This document shows, in pieces, positions 6,984 through 10,293 of a DNA stretch of 10,293 nt. Where the stretch lies: NCBI RefSeq assembly GCF_000719345.1, contig NZ_JOFX01000073.1:1-10293 (forward strand). Reading direction: 5' to 3'. The translations under genes and the position numbers were made by a program. The notes below the pieces were generated by a model. It did no database searches. It saw only the letters and a list, made by a program, of their open reading frames with translations, and was not told the DNA's origin. This DNA comes from Streptomyces sp. NRRL F-2664 (GTDB taxonomy: Bacteria; Actinomycetota; Actinomycetes; Streptomycetales; Streptomycetaceae). How positions within the stretch are numbered: the first letter of the stretch is position 1; each line of letters begins with the position of its first letter.

Positions 6984-8219
6984 TCAATCCGGTGTGCGCA
7001 GGAGTTCGGCGAGGCGCTCTCCGACGACGGAGAAGCTGGGGGCCTTGTCCTGCTGAAAGAAGGACTTCTTGCGGCTGCGCAGCAGGTCTTCGCCGTCGCG
7101 CGTCCAGGAGAAGCCGGGCTTGCGCAGGAGGGCGCGGAAGACCGCGTCCGCGCCGTCGGGGTGGCGCTGGACCAGGCGGCGTAGGGGAAGGGGCGAGACA
7201 GTGTCGTCGCTCAGGTAGTTGCGAAGCAGGGTGATGTAGGTGTGGTCGCCAGCCAGGGCGGGGTTGGCGAAGAGGGTGTCCAGGCGGCCGAAGTCGAGGT
7301 AGTAGTTCAGGCCTTCGATCTCGTCGTAGATCAGCCCGACGCTGTCGGCATCCATGTAGTACCCGGGCAGCCGGCCCATCTCCTCGGCGTCCGGAGCGCT
7401 GTTCGTGGTGGGCCCGCCGTCGGTTTCGGCTGATGGCATTGCTTCCTCCAGGCGGCGCCGGTGGTGCTCGGCCAGCTGTTCCTGGGCGGTGGCCGGCGGC
7501 AGGATCACGAGGTCGGACCCGAACCGGTCGATGAAGACGGCGCGGTCTTCTGCCTGCATCTGCCAGGCCCGCCGTACCAGATCCCGGTTGCGGCGCAGCA
7601 GACCCGGGTCCGCGGTCGCCATCCGCAGGGCGGCCCGTGCGACATCCGGGCCCGAGGACTGGGGGTAGGGCGAGAGGTAGCCGCTGACGAGCCAGTGACC
7701 AATGACCGGATGGACGGGCACGATACGGCCGTAGGTGAACATCCCCTGCTCCAGGACGGCCAGTGCCTCGGAGCCCATGTTGGAGCAGACGGGGTAGTGC
7801 AGGTCATCGATGAGGTTGTGGAATACGACAGTGCCTTCGTCGGCCCGGTGGACCTCGAACAGTCCCTCCACGACGTCGCGCCAGCCTAGCAACATCGCGC
7901 GCTCGTCGGCTGTCAGGGGCGGCCGGCGCTGGGCGATGAAGCGTTCCACGACTGTGGTGCCGTCGTGGAGCCGGTGCTGCAGGGCGAAATGATCCACGGT
8001 GCGCACGGCGATGCCCTCGTCCAGCAGACCGCTGCCACCGGCAGCCCGCAGGCGGGCGGCCAGCTGCCTACCGAAACGGGAATGTTGAGCGAACTCCACC
8101 AGCTCGCTCTTCAGCTCCCCGCTACGGGCCACCAGTTCCGTGACCGGCATCGACAAGGCCTCGGCCGCCGCAGCGCCGTCGGGCGTGTCATCGTCATGGG
8201 GCACCTGGAGCATGGCCAC
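6984..8219 (-). CDS. Conserved-looking 411-residue protein of unknown function
   Basis: I do not recognise a named family. The ORF is long, has consistent codon bias, and starts at GTG 8219 with AGGA 5 bases upstream; an ATG two codons later (8213) is an alternative. Residues 20-60 look helical. Residues 128-157 contain [20 protein letters not shown] and residues 165-187 contain [20 protein letters not shown], the most conserved-looking core, with clustered His, Asn, Asp and Trp. Residues 219-242 ([20 protein letters not shown]) are followed by an acidic/Ser-rich linker (about 255-290). A second part then has [34 protein letters not shown] and a Lys/Arg-rich C-terminal section ([12 protein letters not shown]). 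No signal peptide or clear membrane helix; probably cytosolic. It sits between a small HTH-like gene (39-base gap) and the 103-residue gene. Confidence 0.8.
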   Translation of the reverse strand: MAMLQVPHDDDTPDGAAAAEALSMPVTELVARSGELKSELVEFAQHSRFGRQLAARLRAAGGSGLLDEGIAVRTVDHFALQHRLHDGTTVVERFIAQRRPPLTADERAMLLGWRDVVEGLFEVHRADEGTVVFHNLIDDLHYPVCSNMGSEALAVLEQGMFTYGRIVPVHPVIGHWLVSGYLSPYPQSSGPDVARAALRMATADPGLLRRNRDLVRRAWQMQAEDRAVFIDRFGSDLVILPPATAQEQLAEHHRRRLEEAMPSAETDGGPTTNSAPDAEEMGRLPGYYMDADSVGLIYDEIEGLNYYLDFGRLDTLFANPALAGDHTYITLLRNYLSDDTVSPLPLRRLVQRHPDGADAVFRALLRKPGFSWTRDGEDLLRSRKKSFFQQDKAPSFSVVGERLAELLRTPD

Positions 8220-8258
8220 CTGGATCCTGGTTCGAAGCGGGCATATGGCGCCGCCACT

Positions 8259-8546
8259 CTACCGGCGCAGCGGCTGCCGGGTCCGTGCATCGCACAGGCT
8301 GGGCACACGCCGGGGCAGCGGCGGCAGGCTTATCGCGCCATCACCCGCGGTGTGCTGCTCGGTGGCGGCCAGAAGGTTGCGGATCTCGATGACTTCCTTG
8401 CCGGTGCGCTCAGCTATCCGCGCGACCGGCTCCCCACGCCGGTACGCGGCCACGATCGCCGCGCTCAGATTCCGGCGAGCCACATGCAGTGCTTCCTGCG
8501 CCGCGGCCAGTGCCGCGGTCGCCCGCCTCCAGCGTGTTGTCCTCAT
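8259..8546 (-). CDS. Small helix-turn-helix-like protein, possible regulator
   Basis: The ORF encodes 95 residues from ATG at 8546. After a basic start ([10 protein letters not shown]) residues 11-37 form an Ala-rich helix ending in [14 protein letters not shown]. Residues 38-62 ([20 protein letters not shown]) fit a helix-turn-helix of the resolvase/sigma-like kind, with IAERTG as first helix plus turn and EVIEIRNLL as the recognition helix. The C-terminal ~25 residues are Pro/Arg-rich and look disordered. It is the first gene of the minus-strand set with the 411- and 103-residue proteins, and diverges from ssb across an 88-base gap containing inverted repeats, consistent with an autoregulator. 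A shifted frame beginning MTDEDN upstream lacks HTH content and was not chosen. Only a weak ribosome site (AGG about 10 bases upstream) is visible. Confidence 0.6.
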   Translation of the reverse strand: MRTTRWRRATAALAAAQEALHVARRNLSAAIVAAYRRGEPVARIAERTGKEVIEIRNLLAATEQHTAGDGAISLPPLPRRVPSLCDARTRQPLRR

Positions 8547-8634
8547 CCGTCATAACCTGCCATCGTGCCAGCCCGGGGGCTGGGCCCGGTACGGTGGTCG
8601 TACTTCGGCAGCAGACACAAAAGGGGTGGCGGGC
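8547..8634. promoter_or_regulatory. Divergent promoter region with two inverted repeats
   Basis: This gap separates the minus-strand HTH-like gene from plus-strand ssb. It holds a perfect inverted repeat CCAGCCC (8568-8574) / GGGCTGG (8577-8583) with a two-base centre. A second repeat is TACG (8590-8593) / CGTA (8599-8602). Such dyads between divergent genes are typical operator sites, and the small HTH-like protein is the obvious candidate binder (inference). A good ribosome site for ssb, AAGGGG near 8620-8626, lies about 8 bases before the ATG at 8635. I could not pick convincing -35/-10 boxes. Confidence 0.45.
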
Positions 8635-9105
8635 ATGGCGGGCGAGACGCTGGTGACTGTGGTCGGCAACCTGACGGCTGACCCGGAGCTGCGGTTCACC
8701 GCCGCCGGTATCCCGGTCGCCGGTTTCACCGTCGCTTCCACCCCACGCGTGTACGATCGCGACCGCAGCGAATTCACCGACGGCGAGCCGCTGTTCCTGC
8801 GCTGCTCGCTGTGGCGGGCGGCCGCGGAGAACGCCGCCCAGTCCCTCACCAAGGGCATGCGGGTCATCGTGACCGGGCGGCTCAAGCAGCGCACCTTCGA
8901 CGACAAGGAAGGCCAGCGCCGTACCACCGTTGAGATCGACGCCGAGGAGATCGCTGCGTCTCTGACCTACGCGACGGCGACCGTCACCAAGACCTACCGC
9001 TCCGGCGCGGTTTCCCAGGGTGCAGCGGCACCCGCGCACAGCCAGTCTCCCGGGCCGGCACAGCAGGCCCAGCCCACGGCGCCCGCTGAGAACTACCCGT
9101 TCTGA
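8635..9105 (+). CDS. ssb: Single-stranded DNA-binding protein (SSB)
   Basis: The product has 156 residues. SSB binds single-stranded DNA as a tetramer and protects it during replication, recombination and conjugation. The OB-fold occupies about residues 1-110: [15 protein letters not shown] near the start, [12 protein letters not shown], then [19 protein letters not shown], and [20 protein letters not shown]. The C-terminal ~40 residues are a Gly/Ala/Gln/Pro-rich linker ending PAENYPF. The final Pro-Phe is kept, but the acidic tip that recruits partner proteins (usually several Asp/Glu) is reduced to one Glu. ATG 8635 is chosen because AAGGGG precedes it and [12 protein letters not shown] matches plasmid- and phage-type SSBs; the frame is open further upstream, but that part has no SSB content. 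The context suggests a mobile-element copy, not the host's replicative SSB. Confidence 0.93.
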   Translation: MAGETLVTVVGNLTADPELRFTAAGIPVAGFTVASTPRVYDRDRSEFTDGEPLFLRCSLWRAAAENAAQSLTKGMRVIVTGRLKQRTFDDKEGQRRTTVEIDAEEIAASLTYATATVTKTYRSGAVSQGAAAPAHSQSPGPAQQAQPTAPAENYPF

Positions 9106-9116
9106 GCCGGTCTCAG
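9102..9116. terminator. Short dyad spanning the convergent ssb and DUF3024 stops
   Basis: CTGAG (9102-9106) and CTCAG (9112-9116) form a 5-bp stem around the loop CCGGT. The stem includes both stop codons, TGA of ssb (9103-9105) and TGA of the DUF3024 gene (plus 9113-9115). The genes are separated by only 7 bases. With no T-run and a short stem it is at best a weak bidirectional terminator and could be coincidental. Confidence 0.3.
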
Positions 9117-9436
9117 CCCCAGAAGGCGTTGCGGGGATCGTCCAGCATGGCCAGTGCCTGGTCCAGCGACGGGACCGCCGACAGGTGATCGCAGGGGTAC
9201 CAGCGGCCGTTGCGGTCCGCCCCGTCCACCAGCCAGCCTGCATCAGTGGACCGCAGCCGGGCGACCCGGCGAGAGGTCCATTCACCGACACCGTCCCACG
9301 GAGCCCGCTCCTCAGTGATCGCGGCAGTACTACCGCGCACCACGCAGCCCACACTTACCTCGGCCCTCGCGTGGTCGGGAACCTGCTGCCCGGCCCATTT
9401 CGTCAGCCGGGCCCGGTCCGTCTCGGAGATCTTCAC
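9113..9436 (-). CDS. DUF3024 domain protein
   Basis: The product has 107 residues. DUF3024 proteins are small, of unknown biochemical role, and found widely in actinobacteria, often near plasmid, phage or DNA-metabolism genes. The family signature is clear: RLTKWAGQQVPDHARAEV at residues 10-27, ITEERAPWD at 40-48, WTSRRVARLRS (53-63), GADRNGRWYPCD (72-83) and the closing DDPRNAFWG (99-107). The C-terminal aromatic-Gly ending is intact and the length fits a complete single-domain member. The start is GTG at 9436, with a purine-rich AGGGG just upstream. It begins 4 bases after the recombinase pseudogene's TAG (9441-9443), so it may once have been co-transcribed with it. It converges on ssb. Confidence 0.85.
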   Translation of the reverse strand: MKISETDRARLTKWAGQQVPDHARAEVSVGCVVRGSTAAITEERAPWDGVGEWTSRRVARLRSTDAGWLVDGADRNGRWYPCDHLSAVPSLDQALAMLDDPRNAFWG

Positions 9437-9440
9437 ACCC

Positions 9441-9957
9441 CTACCCTACGCACCCGGCGCCGGGCCTGATGTTCCCACCAGCTTCCTGTTGGTCCGCGTT
9501 CTGGGCGCGTTCCAGGACCCGGTACACCGTCGCCCGGGACACCGAGAAGATCTCGGCAAGGTCGGCGATGGTGTACTCGCCGCCCCTGTGCTGCACGACG
9601 AGGTGGGCCTGCTGCCGGGCGGAGAGTTTGGGCTGCTTGCCCCGCAGCTTCCCCTTGGCCCGGGCGACGGCCATGCCCTCGCGGGTCCGCATCCGCAGAA
9701 GATCCACCTCGAACTCGGCGAAGGTGGCCAGGATGTTGAAGAACATCTTACCCATCGGGTCGGCCGGGTCGTACAGCGAGCCGCCCAGCGACAGCTTCAC
9801 CCCGCGACCGGTGAGCCGGTCGCCGATCTCACGGGCATCGGGCACCGAGCGGGCGAGCCGGTCGAGCTTCGGGACGACCAGGGTGTCCCCGGCCCGGACC
9901 GCGGCGAGCGCCTGGTTGAGCCCGGGGCGCTCCCGGTTGGTGCCGGTGAGACCTGCT
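9441..9957 (-). pseudogene. Serine recombinase (resolvase/invertase family), N-terminus lost
   Basis: The conserved part starts at about 9950 with LTGTNRERPGLNQALAAVRA. It continues with GDTLVVPKLDRLARSVPDAR, holding the LDRLxRS arginine motif of the resolvase catalytic domain, then GGSLYDPADPMGKMFFNILA and AEFEVDLLRMRTREGMAVAR (the E-helix used in dimerisation). The C-terminal HTH is EYTIADLAEIFSVSRATVYR, followed by a short tail to TAG at 9441-9443. The family's first ~40 residues, with the catalytic serine in the YARVST motif, are absent. Upstream in this frame is unrelated Arg-rich sequence. In a neighbouring frame the upstream sequence resembles a Tn3 transposase piece, so this looks like a recombination junction and not simply an internal start. 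Without the nucleophilic serine it cannot recombine DNA. Confidence 0.78.
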
Positions 9958-10035
9958 CCTTGTCGGGGCCGGTCAGGGCGCCGTCCTTGCCGTAGTGCAG
10001 GACGGTGTTCGCGCCACCGGCCTGGGCCCGGCGGA
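9958..10035 (-). pseudogene. Possible Tn3 transposase fragment joined to the recombinase
   Basis: On the minus strand, one frame reads GGANTVLHYGKDGALTGPDK and then EQ before the recombinase sequence begins in another frame. From memory this resembles the C-terminal region of actinobacterial Tn3-family TnpA just after the catalytic NxxE helix, where an aromatic-Gly-x-x-Gly segment precedes LTG-x-(D/N). It is a different lineage from the TnpA at 4015-6606, whose equivalent segment reads FCNGGMIAENDPVEQE. The match is short and could be fortuitous. Confidence 0.4.
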
Positions 10036-10137
10036 CCCAGCACACCCCGCGGCCCCGGCCAGCCTCCTTCCGCCCACCTCCCCGGAAAAGAGGGCCGGGC
10101 CTGTCCTCCCGGTGACCGCTGCCCACTCCCCCGCGCT

Positions 10138-10155
10138 GTCCTCTGATCTGAGGAC
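10138..10155. promoter_or_regulatory. Perfect hairpin upstream of the right-edge gene
   Basis: GTCCTC (10138-10143) and GAGGAC (10150-10155) form a 6-bp perfect stem with a six-base loop TGATCT. It lies about 70 bases before the start codon at 10225, with no T-run. It may be an operator dyad or attenuator, or a remnant terminator of the leftward fragments. No clear -10/-35 boxes were identified in 10044-10224, and no gene is seen there. Confidence 0.3.
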
Positions 10156-10224
10156 GCCCCGGCTGCCGTGCCGGTGGAAAACTGGCGCTACAGCACGCCG
10201 ATTCGACCCAGAGGTGGCCGGCAC

Positions 10225-10293
10225 ATGAATATCAGGATGAAAATAGCGACTGTACTGGCCGGTGCCGCACTGTGCGGGACCGCAGCCATAGGC
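10225..10293 (+). CDS. Secreted or membrane protein, 5' end only
   Basis: Only the first 23 codons are present; the gene runs off the window. They read MNIRMKIATVLAGAALCGTA and then AIG. This is a short basic N-region (Arg, Lys) followed by a hydrophobic stretch rich in Ala, Leu, Val and Gly, the pattern of a Sec-type signal peptide. The Cys at position 17 sits in ALCG, which could be a lipobox (L-x-x-C form is imperfect here). GAGGTGG about 8 bases upstream is a fitting ribosome site. The codon use is less G+C-biased than that of the neighbours (AAT, ATC, AAA, ATA, ATA), as is common in signal sequences. Function cannot be told from this stretch. Confidence 0.7.
   Translation, partial: MNIRMKIATVLAGAALCGTAAIG

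Noticed and set aside
8140..8634. In-frame extension of ssb by 165 codons upstream
   Set aside because: The extension overlaps the HTH-like and 411-residue genes on the other strand, has no SSB content, and a good ribosome site precedes the ATG at 8635.
8410..9354. Minus-strand open frame of 314 codons across ssb
   Set aside because: It is antisense to ssb, and its sequence shows no recognisable domain.
1..10293. CRISPR array or tandem repeats
   Set aside because: No regularly spaced direct repeats were seen in reading the window.

Overview
The window is visibly G+C-rich DNA with strong third-position G/C bias. Its gene families (a Fic-related toxin with a ribbon-helix-helix antitoxin, DUF3024, actinobacterial-type IS and Tn3 transposases, a plasmid-type SSB) are typical of Streptomyces or a close actinomycete. 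It reads as an accessory region of a plasmid, chromosome arm or genomic island, not core chromosome.

The left part (about 1-4010) is a graveyard of transposable elements. Remnants of IS630, IS5, IS3, a second DDE/IS5-like element, IS701, IS110 and a third IS5-like element lie nearly end to end. All are truncated, frameshifted or interrupted by stop codons. A broken GNAT acetyltransferase (about 2040-2295) lies among them. One apparently intact module survives: a minus-strand toxin-antitoxin pair at 2318-2951. The toxin is Fic/Doc-related but lacks the canonical catalytic His motif.

The centre (about 4015-6606) is a large plus-strand Tn3-family transposase gene (tnpA) without its N-terminus. 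It is broken by several single-base frameshifts and one amber codon, but all three catalytic carboxylates can still be read across the frames.

The right part (6664-9436) holds intact genes. A minus-strand set runs from 8546 down to 6664: a small helix-turn-helix-like protein, a 411-residue protein I cannot name, and a 103-residue acidic protein of the type often annotated as calcium-binding. The last two are closely spaced and probably translationally coupled. Diverging from them is a plus-strand ssb gene (8635-9105). The shared intergenic region carries two inverted repeats that could be operators. A DUF3024 gene (9113-9436, minus) converges on ssb. Behind it is a serine-recombinase pseudogene that has lost its catalytic N-terminus. 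It appears fused to a piece of a second Tn3-type transposase (about 9958-10030). The window ends with the first 23 codons of a plus-strand secreted or membrane protein.

The intact block at 6664-9436 lies between a Tn3 transposase and a resolvase-type recombinase, so it looks like cargo of a decayed transposon. The best candidates for something undescribed are the 411-residue protein operon next to ssb and the degenerate Fic toxin pair. Many of the breaks are single-base, so sequencing or assembly error must be excluded before calling every element dead.
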